Made by a program: the position numbers and the translations under genes. Under the pieces are notes generated by a model. The model made no database searches. It was not told the origin of the DNA and saw only the letters and a list, made by a program, of their open reading frames with translations. Positions 23,948 through 32,340 of a DNA stretch of 41,246 bases are shown piece by piece; position 1 is the stretch's first letter; each line of letters starts with the position of its first letter. Source of the DNA: an uncultured Pseudomonadales bacterium (GTDB lineage: Bacteria > Pseudomonadota > Gammaproteobacteria > Pseudomonadales > Balneatricaceae); NCBI GenBank assembly GCA_938084925.1, contig CALKFY010000007.1, forward strand, positions 1-41,246. The letters are read 5' to 3'.

Positions 23948-25336
23948 TTACGACACTTCTACCGTTGCCATCATGCCAGAAGCTTGATGACTAAGAACAT
24001 GACAATGCAACATCCAAGTACCCGGATTGTCAGCAACGAAAGCTATTTCAGTTTCTTTTCCAGGTAACAGGAGTGCCGTGTCTGTCCAATATGGCTCTTC
24101 GTTGAGCACTTTAAAAGTATGCCCATGTAAATGCATAGGGTGGGCAAAGTTGGTATTGTTTTTTATCTTAATTCGATAGCTTTGATTCAATTCTAGATTC
24201 ATGAGCGGTTTGGTATCTGAATGCACCGTTTTAAGAGCACGCCCATTTAACGACCAAAACATTCCGGTGGCCATGCCTTTCATCATACTCATGGACATTG
24301 CCCCACCTTCTAACGAAAGATTTAAGGACTTGGCACGTCTCAAGTCTGGCTGTGCTAATGGATTACGGGGTAACTGTTGCGGCATAGTGGTTAATGAGGA
24401 GCTACGTACAGGTTGACCGTCAACCTGTATCTGCATAAGACGAACCGGTTTATAAGCACTATCAGCGATTTGCACAGCATCGCCTTTAGCTCCCGCTCCC
24501 ATGTCAACAACGACATCGCAGCGCATCCCTGGTGCTAGTGTCAGGCCTTTATATGGCCGAGGGGCTACTGGTTGGCCATCGATTGCAATTAAATTAGCCG
24601 TCATTATGTTCAAAAAATCAGGCCTGAAAAACCGCCCACTAGCGGCATTGATAAATCTCAACCGCACTCTTTCATAAGGCCGAAAACGTAATAGTGGGTT
24701 GTAGCGACCATTCACTGTAGACACGTTCCCAAAGCGCCCATCATGCGACATATTCATGCGTGAGTAGAAGTTATCGGAGAGAGACATATCATCATTTAGT
24801 AGCCAGTCGTTAAGAACCAGAACAACGTCACGGTCCACAGGATAATCCTGCTGTTCATGTACAACTAGGGGCCCAACTAGCCCTCTACTTACTTGCTCGG
24901 TACTATTGATATGTGGGTGATACCAGTATGTACCAGCATCTTGTGGTAGGTAGGAATAAGTAAACGAATCTCCTTGCTCAATTGCTGGCTGTGAAGCAGT
25001 GGGTACACCATCCATTTCGTTGGGTACTCGTATGCCATGCCAGTGAACAGTGGTACTTTCAGGAAGGTTGTTATCAACTTTGACTGAAAGCTCTTCTCCT
25101 TGCTTGGCATGGATGATAGGGGCAAAACTATCTTGTTTATAGCTCCATATGGACGAACTTGGCAAATCATCAAATAAGTGCCAGTTCGTCACCTGAGGCG
25201 CAAGCTTTTGAACGCCAAGTGAATCATCTGAATTCCTTAACCAAGGCGTTGCAACAACATCCGCCTTGCTATTCAGCGACCAAGGTGCCAAAAGTGATAA
25301 TGTGCCATATTGAAGCATTTTTCTACGACTTGTCAT
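23948..25336 (-). CDS. Multicopper oxidase, Tat-exported
   Basis: Periplasmic copper enzyme of 462 residues that oxidises Cu(I) or organic substrates with O2. The start TSRRKMLQYGTLSL is a Tat signal, so ATG 25336 is preferred over 25477. The copper ligands are all present: HWHG (98-101), WYHPH (138-142), HPMHLHGH near 402 and HCHVLSHQASGM at 444-455, with Met455 as the axial type 1 ligand. A short Met-rich stretch, GAMSMSMMKGMATGM, lies in the third domain, typical of cuprous oxidases such as CueO and CopA. It overlaps the upstream SHOCT gene by 14 bp. The likely role is copper detoxification; an electron-transfer role with the cytochromes cannot be excluded. Confidence 0.92.
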   Translation of the reverse strand: MTSRRKMLQYGTLSLLAPWSLNSKADVVATPWLRNSDDSLGVQKLAPQVTNWHLFDDLPSSSIWSYKQDSFAPIIHAKQGEELSVKVDNNLPESTTVHWHGIRVPNEMDGVPTASQPAIEQGDSFTYSYLPQDAGTYWYHPHINSTEQVSRGLVGPLVVHEQQDYPVDRDVVLVLNDWLLNDDMSLSDNFYSRMNMSHDGRFGNVSTVNGRYNPLLRFRPYERVRLRFINAASGRFFRPDFLNIMTANLIAIDGQPVAPRPYKGLTLAPGMRCDVVVDMGAGAKGDAVQIADSAYKPVRLMQIQVDGQPVRSSSLTTMPQQLPRNPLAQPDLRRAKSLNLSLEGGAMSMSMMKGMATGMFWSLNGRALKTVHSDTKPLMNLELNQSYRIKIKNNTNFAHPMHLHGHTFKVLNEEPYWTDTALLLPGKETEIAFVADNPGTWMLHCHVLSHQASGMMATVEVS

Positions 25337-25550
25337 GGCCAATTGCCTTCTTAAGCGTTTGGTATTCTTGTTGCTCAATTTCCCCTTTTGCCAAACGCTG
25401 ATCGAGAATTTCCTGAGCTGAAAGATCAGCTCCAATACGGTTTTTTGTAAATAGTGACCACGCAATTGCCGCAACAAATGCGAATAAAAACAAGCTACCT
25501 ATCATCATAAAACATACTCCTACATTGGGTGCTGGAAAATTAGCATACAT
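25323..25550 (-). CDS. Small membrane protein with SHOCT-like tail
   Basis: 75 residues. One N-terminal transmembrane helix (about 10-33) is followed by a cytoplasmic SHOCT-type motif: SAQEILDQRLAKGEIEQQEY and then TLKKAI. The ATG at 25550 follows a GGGGGAAG ribosome-binding site. It overlaps the multicopper oxidase start by 14 bp, so they are coupled. SHOCT proteins are common beside copper and metal resistance genes; their biochemical role is not known. Confidence 0.8.
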   Translation of the reverse strand: MYANFPAPNVGVCFMMIGSLFLFAFVAAIAWSLFTKNRIGADLSAQEILDQRLAKGEIEQQEYQTLKKAIGHDKS

Positions 25551-25581
25551 ACTCTTCCCCCTTTTATACTGCTTGATTGCA

Positions 25582-25992
25582 TTACATGTTGTGGGTTTTG
25601 GTTTTAATTCCGTTTGCCTGTTGAACTTCACGTATAAACTTAACAACAAACATCATGTCACTTAGGCCCATCTGTTTCTGTGCTGGCATATCCCCAAACC
25701 GCCAATGATGGCTGCGGGTACCTTTTTGCATTGCCTGGATGAAAGCACTGTTAGCATGGTGGCCAGGATTATAAATATCGTGGATAAGTGGCGGACCACC
25801 ACTCCCCCCTTCACCGTTATTACCATGACAACCAGCGCAATTAACACCGAATATCTGTCCTCCCTTTACAGCTTTCACTGTAAGTTCAGGTACTTTCACA
25901 TCAACGTGTGCAGACTTGTGATCAGCCCAGATAAAACTAGACAGCATCATTGAAACCATGAACATCAAAGAGCTCTTTTCTATTTGTCTCAT
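25582..25992 (-). CDS. Monoheme cytochrome c (class I)
   Basis: Periplasmic cytochrome of 136 residues. A signal peptide ends about WAD at residue 24. The heme motif CAGCH is near residue 52, in GVNCAGCHGNNGEGG, and a methionine ligand is offered by GDMPAQKQMG. It lies 31 bp upstream of the SHOCT gene and 19 bp downstream of the DsbA-like gene, in the same operon as the multicopper oxidase. It may deliver electrons to, or accept them from, that enzyme. Partner assignment is inference. Confidence 0.88.
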   Translation of the reverse strand: MRQIEKSSLMFMVSMMLSSFIWADHKSAHVDVKVPELTVKAVKGGQIFGVNCAGCHGNNGEGGSGGPPLIHDIYNPGHHANSAFIQAMQKGTRSHHWRFGDMPAQKQMGLSDMMFVVKFIREVQQANGIKTKTHNM

Positions 25993-26011
25993 AATCTATA
26001 ATCCGTATATT

Positions 26012-26818
26012 TTACTTCGCAACTTCAGCCTTTAGGGCTTCGAGTGCAGCATTGAGCGCTACTAGTGGTCTTGCGCCAGTAATCTCTATTGTGGCGCCAG
26101 TTTCGTTATGGCGTAGATAGTTGGCTGGCGTACCGGAAATTGACGCGGCTCCGCCAGAGATAACGTCGCTATTTAGTCTGTCTGCGGTAGCATGCGTATC
26201 CGTGCATATTTTAAACTCATTCATATCCAAATTAAGCTGGTCTGCAAAATCACTCAAATCTTTGGTTGTGAGCCCGTTGCCGTTGGATGTTGTATTGGCA
26301 TAAATTAAATCGGAGTAAGCCCAAAACGCATCTTCACCACCTTGCAGAGCAGCGCATTCAGCCGCCTCCGCCTCTAAAGCCGCCAATGGGTTATGGGATT
26401 CCAAGGGGTAATGACGATAGACCCAGTTCACGTCGTCATGTTGTTGCTCAAATTCAGTAGCAGTTGGATGAAAACGCTTACAATAAGGGCATTCGTAATC
26501 TGAGTACTCGATTAGGCTATATTCAGCATTAACATCCCCACGAATATGATCGACGTCCACATCGACCTTGGGTATCCGTGCTGCATTAGCTTGTTGTGAA
26601 CGCTGCTCAACAGCTTGGCGCATTCGGTTTTGCTTCTCAACAAAATCCACAATAATGTGCTCTATACGTTCAACAAACTCTGGCGAATTGAGCATTTCAT
26701 CAAATGACTGTTCGTGGGCATAGGTGGCACTAGATACAGCCCATGCAATTACTATAGAGAGCCCTATTTGCAAGAGATTCTGTTTTAATTCTCTTATGGT
26801 ATTAATAACTTTTTTCAT
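26012..26818 (-). CDS. DsbA-family thiol:disulfide protein
   Basis: 268 residues, periplasmic. A hydrophobic N-terminal segment (about 16-34, ending ATYAHE) acts as signal or anchor. A helical linker of about 60 residues follows, then a thioredoxin-like domain with CPYC (Cys110, Cys113) in YSDYECPYCKRFHP. The cis-proline loop is SGTPANYL. This is the BdbD/ScsC-like layout rather than the housekeeping DsbA (CPHC). It could oxidise or protect the many cysteine-containing proteins encoded around it. The ATG lies within the last codons of a broken cytochrome gene. Confidence 0.88.
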   Translation of the reverse strand: MKKVINTIRELKQNLLQIGLSIVIAWAVSSATYAHEQSFDEMLNSPEFVERIEHIIVDFVEKQNRMRQAVEQRSQQANAARIPKVDVDVDHIRGDVNAEYSLIEYSDYECPYCKRFHPTATEFEQQHDDVNWVYRHYPLESHNPLAALEAEAAECAALQGGEDAFWAYSDLIYANTTSNGNGLTTKDLSDFADQLNLDMNEFKICTDTHATADRLNSDVISGGAASISGTPANYLRHNETGATIEITGARPLVALNAALEALKAEVAK

Positions 26819-27210
26819 CTATTTGCTTCCATTTAGTGTAGATTTCTTCTGGCCAAAAGCTTTGCACGGTGGCCAGAATCTGTAGTATTTCTTGTTCTGA
26901 TAACTTCCCTTCAAATGCTGGCATAGTTCCACCTAAGCGGATGCCTCCTGAAGTTATTTACCTTATCAGCGCGGCTTTGGAGTGATGCCATGAATGAGCA
27001 CTACCATCCAAAGGATGGCGCTGGATAACTACAGTTTTCATCTGCTTGTTTCCATTTCTTGGTGCTTCAACCAGTCAGACCATGACAACTAGCACACTTA
27101 GCCTGATAGACTATGAATCGCCACTAGTTCACTAGACTCTTTCTAGTCTCTGTATCGGCCACTAAGACCATAGAAATGAACATTAACGCTATGGAACGCT
27201 TCCAATTGAA
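26802..27210 (-). pseudogene. Broken cytochrome c gene
   Basis: Pieces of one monoheme cytochrome are spread over different frames. A signal-like stretch, SIALMFISMVLVAD, is followed by YQAKCASCHGLTG with a CXXCH heme motif, then by ADENCSYPAPS, DGSAHSWHHSKAAL and GGIRLGGTMPAFEGKLS. The tail IYTKWKQIDEKSY stops at 26802. At least three in-frame stops or frameshifts separate the pieces. The order and motifs are those of a complete small cytochrome. The tail overlaps the DsbA-like start by 17 bp, so the two were once coupled. Confidence 0.75.
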
Positions 27211-27268
27211 CAGTGGTTTCTTACTCAAATCATTGAGTCCATTCTGGCTTGCCTGCTAGAGGCAATAT

Positions 27269-27616
27269 TTAGCTTAGATAGCGTTTGGGAGGTTTGGATT
27301 GTAGGGGAGGGAAAATACTTTGATAAGTACGTAAATAGAAAAACTGTGAGGACAACATTTCTTGTTGCAGATCCCAATTGTGATTAGGGATTGTAGATAT
27401 TAACTGGACCTGGAAACCAGCTGTTGAAATATTGCAGCTGTCGCTCATCTGCATATCAGAGCAAACAACATCCGCACCTTCAACACACATTTCATTGTGC
27501 AACATTTTTTGAGATATGCCTGCGTTCATTTTACTTGTGGCATCAGCTGTTACTGCAAAGCTCATAGAAGAGAGCAGTATTAGCAATGTTGCACAAATGG
27601 CAGTAAAACGATTCAT
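27269..27616 (-). CDS. Secreted small protein, CzcI-like
   Basis: 115 residues with a signal peptide (about 1-25, ending TADA). The mature part has a run of Cys and Met residues (NEMCVEGADVVCSDMQMSD, then SCN) that could bind copper or another soft metal. The C-terminal tail is basic and proline-rich (SIFPPLQSKPPKRYLS), as in the protein at 23537-23878. The two are probably paralogues in plan rather than close in sequence. It precedes the broken cytochrome on the minus strand. Function unknown. Confidence 0.6.
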   Translation of the reverse strand: MNRFTAICATLLILLSSMSFAVTADATSKMNAGISQKMLHNEMCVEGADVVCSDMQMSDSCNISTAGFQVQLISTIPNHNWDLQQEMLSSQFFYLRTYQSIFPPLQSKPPKRYLS

Positions 27617-27785
27617 AGCATAGACGAACGTAGGTTGAAGTTATACTAAGGATACTACATGATTAGTTAAGCTTATCGCTATTTCTTTACACAAAGTTAC
27701 ATAGACACCACTAATTGCCCACACTTTTCACCTTTTGCACCATATACTGTGTGGTGGCAATGCTGTTAGCTGTTACTGACTCTAA

Positions 27786-28097
27786 CTATAAATCCCTGTC
27801 TAGACTAAAAAAATGCTGAATAGTTAAGGTTATGAGCACACAAATTAAAATGGCGCTGCCTATACCAACTGAAAGTTCTGACAAGGGTGAGGGAAACAGA
27901 ATAAAATTGGTAGCGATTGATGAAATGAGTGCTGAAACAACGCCGGCAATCAAATACTTTAGAGTACAAGTTGAGCCTTTTTGCCAAGGCGATATTTCAA
28001 TAGCTAGGCAAATGTGAGTAGTTATCAAAAAGTAAAATAAGAAATGCCCACCTACATTATAAAAGCTGTTTGGATCAATTGTGTCAATCATTTGCAT
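27786..28097 (-). CDS. Small membrane protein, unknown
   Basis: 103 residues with three hydrophobic helices (about 17-36, 46-66 and 75-95). The first contains HFLFYFLITTHICLA. A candidate ribosome-binding site AAGAG fits the second Met (28091) at least as well as the first. It has no catalytic motif I recognise. It lies within the run of cytochrome and metal genes and is followed by 169 bp without a gene. Confidence 0.5.
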   Translation of the reverse strand: MQMIDTIDPNSFYNVGGHFLFYFLITTHICLAIEISPWQKGSTCTLKYLIAGVVSALISSIATNFILFPSPLSELSVGIGSAILICVLITLTIQHFFSLDRDL

Positions 28098-28168
28098 TCT
28101 CTTGATTTGATTGGTAAATGGCCTTTTCTCGGAAAGACGAGCCTAGGTATAAGGTCTATTCGATCAAG

Positions 28169-28549
28169 TTATGGGCGCGGACATTTAAGTTCGGAGTAAT
28201 ACCGCGAGATGTCGTCAATATCACTAAGAGATAGCCCTTTGACGCGTTCATCAATGTCGTGATCCTTTTCGCGCCTCAGGAACAACAATCTGGAATACAA
28301 GTATCCTCGATTCTGGCATGCGAGGTTAGGCCAGCTCTCAACCTTGGCTTTACCATCAATACCATGACAACCAGCACAATTTTCCCGAAGTGTTTTTTCT
28401 ACCCCAGTAAACGCAAAGCTGCCCATTGAAAAACCAATCATTAGCATTGTGGCAAGTGCTTGCTTAGTAAAAATCGTGCATTTAGAAGAGTGGCGTAAAT
28501 GCAAGACAAGTTTTACCGGGCAGCTTATAAGAGCGTCATTCGTCTTCAT
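28169..28549 (-). CDS. Small cytochrome c (c553-like)
   Basis: 126 residues from ATG 28549, which follows AAGG. It has an unusually long, cationic N-region before a hydrophobic signal core (ALATMLMIGFSMGSFAF), then the heme motif CAGCH in RENCAGCHGIDGKAKV. The downstream part has DISRYYSELKC, like cytochrome c553 subunits. No clear axial Met motif is seen, so the sixth ligand is uncertain. It overlaps the ribbon-helix-helix gene by 14 bp and is probably co-expressed with it. Confidence 0.75.
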   Translation of the reverse strand: MKTNDALISCPVKLVLHLRHSSKCTIFTKQALATMLMIGFSMGSFAFTGVEKTLRENCAGCHGIDGKAKVESWPNLACQNRGYLYSRLLFLRREKDHDIDERVKGLSLSDIDDISRYYSELKCPRP

Positions 28550-28718
28550 TAAATACCTTGTCATGCCAGTCTGGGCCTATCTTCTGTTCAATATATTCCC
28601 GCATGAACTGCCTAATCTTTTGGGATGGCGTAACATCTTCAGCATCACAAAGCTGCTCAAAAATCGTCTTTTTCTTGGGATCTACTAGTACGGTCAAGCG
28701 CGCTGTTCTATTTTCCAT
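28536..28718 (-). CDS. Ribbon-helix-helix (CopG/Arc-like) DNA-binding protein
   Basis: 60 residues from ATG 28718, with AGGA nine bases upstream. The N-terminal strand RTARLTVLVDPKKKTIFEQL and the helix pair DVTPSQKIRQFMREYIEQK give the RHH plan: a short beta strand for DNA contact followed by two helices. It has no toxin partner next to it and overlaps a cytochrome c gene, so it may regulate the redox operon rather than be an antitoxin. This is inference. Confidence 0.65.
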   Translation of the reverse strand: MENRTARLTVLVDPKKKTIFEQLCDAEDVTPSQKIRQFMREYIEQKIGPDWHDKVFNEDE

Positions 28719-29229
28719 TAGGTGAATCCTGATAAATAGTGAAGTTGATAGAGCGTAAAAAACATTAATATTTGATTGTAATCTTTTCATTCAATCAATG
28801 GTTAGCGCTATTTGTGGCCGTAGTGACTTCGCACTCCACTTCTAGCACAGACACCCCATCCACTAGGCCTCCCGGTACGCTCAAAGCTCTAGATCAAGAA
28901 CGGCCTGCACTGTATTCATTCTAAAAATGACACGAACCACCTTTCTCTTTCTCAATCATTGGTAATCCAGTCATCACTAATACATATACTTCCAATACTA
29001 CTACAATTCTAATGACATTATAATAAAAATATAATAAAATTCCCCTTAAATATTATACAACGTTACTAAATACTGACAGGTGGATAGTGTTACTGAGCTG
29101 TAAGCGGCCGGTATTCTCCAAGACTTACCTCTACAGAAGCCGCTGCTAGTAGTCTTTCAGTCAAGCTAGAAGCATATTTGTTGCGGGTAATTTCTCAAAG
29201 AATTCAAAATTTACATAGGAGTTAAATCA
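28719..29229. other. Intergenic region between the RHH gene and nhaD
   Basis: About 510 bp with no gene I can support. The stretch 29000-29060 is very AT-rich and may hold a promoter for nhaD. On the minus strand 28795-28890 is a 31-codon open segment (ALSVPGGLVDGVSVLEVECE) resembling the tail of a RidA-like protein; it is too short to claim. AGGAG before 29230 is the nhaD ribosome-binding site. Confidence 0.4.
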
Positions 29230-30627
29230 ATGAGGTGGTGTTTTACCTTGATAATAGGAATATTAATATCGGCAACAGCGCAGGCGTCAGAAAGCTCGGG
29301 CTCGACGCTAGACTTGACCAATCACTGGGTTGGCTGGGCATCAATCAGCGTTTTTTTTGCAGCCTATGTATTGGTCATCTTTGAAGAACAATTGCATTTA
29401 AGGAAATCTAAACCTGTACTACTTGCAGCAGGACTTATCTGGATACTGATAGCACTCGTTTATAACTCTCAAGGTATGCCTCATAATGTTGAACAGGCAA
29501 TACGCCATAACTTTCTTGAATATGCAGAGCTCTTTTTCTTTTTACTAGTAGCTATGACCTATATAAATGCAATGCTGGAACGCGGCGTGTTTGAGGCATT
29601 GCGCAATTGGCTGGTAGCAAAAGGATTTAGCTATCGAACTCTGTTTTGGTTGACTGGCATCCTAGCGTTCTTTATCTCGCCCATTGCAGATAACCTAACC
29701 ACAGCTTTAATCATGTGCGCAGTTGTACTGGCTGTCGGGGACGGAAAACCACAATTCATTGGCATTGCCTGCATTAACATTGTCGTTGGTGCCAACGCTG
29801 GCGGCGCTTTCAGCCCCTTTGGTGACATTACAACATTGATGGTATGGCAGAAAGGCATCATTGAATTTTCTGAGTTCTTCGCCCTATTTATTCCTTCGGT
29901 AGTGAATTTTGTAGTTCCTGCATTCATCATGCAGTTTGCACTTCCTAACGGCAAGCCACCAGCAACTGAGACAGGAGGAAGAACAATGAAATTTGGTGGC
30001 TTGGTCATCGTAGGTCTCTTCTTGATAACCATTGTCACCGCCGTTAGTTTTCACACCTTCCTGCACATACCACCAGTCTTTGGCATGATGACAGGGCTGG
30101 CCTATCTGAAGTTTTATGGATATTTCTTGCGCTGGAAATCCAAGACTTGGAGCCATGGCACAGAAAACCCGCCAGGCTCGACGGATGACCCATATAATTT
30201 TGATGTGTTTAGCAAAATCGCCCACGCAGAGTGGGATACCCTGTTCTTCTTCTACGGCGTCATTCTTGCCGTTGGCGGCCTTGGCTTTATCGGCTATTTA
30301 GGTATGGCCTCTAGCTTTATCTATGGTGAACTAGGTGCAACCGGCGCCAACATTTTGGTGGGTGTTATGTCTGCGATTGTCGACAATATCCCTGTGATGT
30401 TTGCTGTACTGACCATGAATCCTGAAATGTCGCACGTCCAATGGCTATTGGTAACGTTGACAGCAGGCGTGGGAGGCAGTTTGTTGTCGATTGGTTCGGC
30501 AGCAGGTGTTGCACTTATGGGGCAGGCACGTGGTCAATACACCTTTTTCAGTCATCTAAAGTGGACGCCGGTAATTGCCCTAGGCTATGGTGCAAGCATC
30601 TGGGTACACTTAACGCTAAATGGATAG
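29230..30627 (+). CDS. nhaD: Na+/H+ antiporter NhaD
   Basis: Inner-membrane sodium(lithium)/proton antiporter of 465 residues with about 12 helices and an N-terminal signal-like segment. Family signatures are FFLLVAMTYINAMLERGVFE, SPIADNLTTALIMCAVV, GANAGGAFSPFGDITTLMVW and SAIVDNIPVMFAV, containing the paired Asp/Asn residues of the ion site. NhaD is frequent in marine and halophilic Gammaproteobacteria and pumps Na+ out at high pH or salinity. AGGAG stands before the ATG. It is followed after 18 bp by the heme A synthase gene, so they are probably one transcript. Confidence 0.92.
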   Translation: MRWCFTLIIGILISATAQASESSGSTLDLTNHWVGWASISVFFAAYVLVIFEEQLHLRKSKPVLLAAGLIWILIALVYNSQGMPHNVEQAIRHNFLEYAELFFFLLVAMTYINAMLERGVFEALRNWLVAKGFSYRTLFWLTGILAFFISPIADNLTTALIMCAVVLAVGDGKPQFIGIACINIVVGANAGGAFSPFGDITTLMVWQKGIIEFSEFFALFIPSVVNFVVPAFIMQFALPNGKPPATETGGRTMKFGGLVIVGLFLITIVTAVSFHTFLHIPPVFGMMTGLAYLKFYGYFLRWKSKTWSHGTENPPGSTDDPYNFDVFSKIAHAEWDTLFFFYGVILAVGGLGFIGYLGMASSFIYGELGATGANILVGVMSAIVDNIPVMFAVLTMNPEMSHVQWLLVTLTAGVGGSLLSIGSAAGVALMGQARGQYTFFSHLKWTPVIALGYGASIWVHLTLNG

Positions 30628-30645
30628 TTTTCAAAACGGTAATTT

Positions 30646-31731
30646 ATGACCACTCAGCTTCCTGTTCAGATAAAAGTCGCCAATAACCTAGAACGAATCA
30701 ACAGAACTAAGTTGATCGCATCTTGGTTGTTGGCCTGCGCTTTTCTCATCTTTGTCATGATTGTACTCGGCGGCATAACCCGCCTAACTCATTCAGGATT
30801 ATCTATGGTGGAATGGGAGCCCTTAGTGGGCATCATTCCTCCTCTAGATCAACAAACGTGGCTGGAAGCATTTAGAAAGTATCAGCAATTTCCTGAGTAT
30901 CAGCAGGTTTACAGCTCAATGAGCCTGATTGAATTCAAGCGAATTTTTTACTTTGAATATACCCACCGGTTGCTAGGTCGATTCGTTGGATTGGTGTTTT
31001 TCGTACCTTTGATAATCTTTTGGCTCAAAGGACTTTTAACACGGCAATTGCTAATTAAGCTTATTGTCGTTTTAATTTTGGGAGGCACCCAAGGCCTGAT
31101 TGGTTGGTACATGGTGCGTAGTGGTTTAATCGATGAACCGAGAGTGAGCCAATATCGTTTAACTGCACACCTAGGAATGGCCGTCGCGCTTTACGGATAC
31201 ATTGTCTGGTTGTCATGTGGTCTCTTTTTAAAGACCAATCCAAAGCGTGGATTCAGCACATTGCCAAAGGGCTACATCTTGATGTTGATCGCCGCCATTT
31301 ACCTAATGATTCTGTCTGGCGGTATGGTTGCAGGAATGAGGGCTGGCTTGATTTGGAATACCTTTCCATTAATGGGGGTTACGTTTTTTCCACCTGGTCT
31401 TTATGGAATGAACCCGAATTGGCTATCAATATTCGAGGATATGACGACAGTACAGTTTAACCACAGAATCTTGGCTTATTCGATCTTTATAGCTGTATCT
31501 ACACTATTACTTGCGGTCATAAAGGGAAACAATAGCTTATTACTAAAACGTGCAGTTATTTGCTTATTTATTGCGATATGCTGTCAGATTGCCCTTGGTA
31601 TTGCGACACTTTTGCTTTTTGTGCCAGTCACTATTGCTGTGCTTCACCAGGCCTGCGCAGTAGTGGTATTTACCTTTGCTATAATTAGTGGCCAGGTGGC
31701 AATTAATAGCGAGAGATCGCCAATGATCTAG
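30646..31731 (+). CDS. ctaA: Heme A synthase (COX15/CtaA family)
   Basis: Oxidises heme O to heme A for aa3-type cytochrome oxidase, 361 residues and eight helices. VLGGITRLTHSGLSMVEW with its conserved His, FEYTHRLLGRFVG, TAHLGMAVALYG and FNHRILAYS with LHQACAVVVF give the heme-binding histidine pairs of both halves. GGMVAGMRAGLIWNTFPLM is a family signature of the proteobacterial COX15 type. No oxidase subunit or ctaB gene lies in the window, so it must act on an oxidase elsewhere, an odd partner for nhaD. It ends before a stretch of broken genes. Confidence 0.92.
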   Translation: MTTQLPVQIKVANNLERINRTKLIASWLLACAFLIFVMIVLGGITRLTHSGLSMVEWEPLVGIIPPLDQQTWLEAFRKYQQFPEYQQVYSSMSLIEFKRIFYFEYTHRLLGRFVGLVFFVPLIIFWLKGLLTRQLLIKLIVVLILGGTQGLIGWYMVRSGLIDEPRVSQYRLTAHLGMAVALYGYIVWLSCGLFLKTNPKRGFSTLPKGYILMLIAAIYLMILSGGMVAGMRAGLIWNTFPLMGVTFFPPGLYGMNPNWLSIFEDMTTVQFNHRILAYSIFIAVSTLLLAVIKGNNSLLLKRAVICLFIAICCQIALGIATLLLFVPVTIAVLHQACAVVVFTFAIISGQVAINSERSPMI

Positions 31732-31854
31732 GTTTTCCTTCGGGACTAAGTAGTCTTCCAAGGTTCACCTTCTAATGCAAACAACGTAAAAGGAATAATG
31801 GATTGGATGGGCTCTAACATTGGTGTTTACCTTTAATGAGCGAAGTGTTCTTCC

Positions 31855-32257
31855 TAGGTTTCAAACACCCTTAAAACGGTATTGATCGCTAAAGGACTAC
31901 TGCTCTCAGCTACGGAAGGACGTGCCCTTGTGCAGCATGAATTCTGAGTACATATGGTCACCACATTAAACAGCAGCAACCAGCGCCTTAAAGTATTCTG
32001 CCTCGGATTGCCAGGCAACACCCTTACCCAAGAAGGCTTATCTATACTGGCAACGTCACCTTGAAGTGCTTGCAAAGTTTGGCCCTTAGAGTGGTGGCTG
32101 CACGGGAAATGTTTAATCACAGAGATTTTCGCCATACTTATAGCTATTTATTAGAAGAGCATGGGTTAGTTTCCTAGGAGGCGTTTAAGTCAGCTGTGCG
32201 AGTGTATCGCAGTGGAGACTTTACTAAAGGCGATTTGTGTCTAAATGGGGTTAGTGT
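31855..32257 (+). pseudogene. QEGLA-motif (DUF1704/flavohemoglobin expression-modulating) protein, truncated and frameshifted
   Basis: Fragments of one protein in + frames: VLIAKGLLLS, then ALVQHEF, a stop, then VHMVTTLNSSNQRLKVFCLG, then LPGNTLTQEGLSILAT. Intact members read HEVGTH followed by TQEGLA, so both key motifs are present. A frameshift follows, then LRVVAAREMFNHRDFRHTY and YLLEEHGLVS, a stop, and EAFKSAVRVYRSGDFTKG, the usual C-terminal part. The frame is lost at about 32257 near an IS-like end. At least two stops and one frameshift show the gene is dead, and its 5' part is missing or unreadable. Confidence 0.78.
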
Positions 32258-32260
32258 TAG

Positions 32261-32340
32261 ATTGCATCCAATTATGACCCAGCATTTGCACTGAATTTTG
32301 ACCCGCCTGTTGGCCTTATTATGGCCTAGTTTACTTTCTT
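32261..32340. mobile_element. IS21-like terminal repeat remnant
   Basis: Contains two close motifs, ATTATGACCCAGCATTTGCA (32271-32290) and AATTTTGACCCGCC (32294-32307), of the kind repeated near the ends of IS21-family elements. It lies exactly where the QEGLA pseudogene loses similarity. No istA or istB gene is recognisable, so only an end seems to remain. The match is from memory. Confidence 0.35.

Noticed and set aside
28536-28718. Antitoxin of a toxin-antitoxin pair
   Set aside because: The neighbour is a cytochrome c with a CXXCH motif, not a toxin.
31854-32135. 93-codon minus-strand frame
   Set aside because: Antisense of the QEGLA pseudogene, whose + strand pieces match a known family.
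32160-32270. Integron attC site
   Set aside because: A few bases resemble a core site (GTTAG) but there is no paired inverse core or fold.
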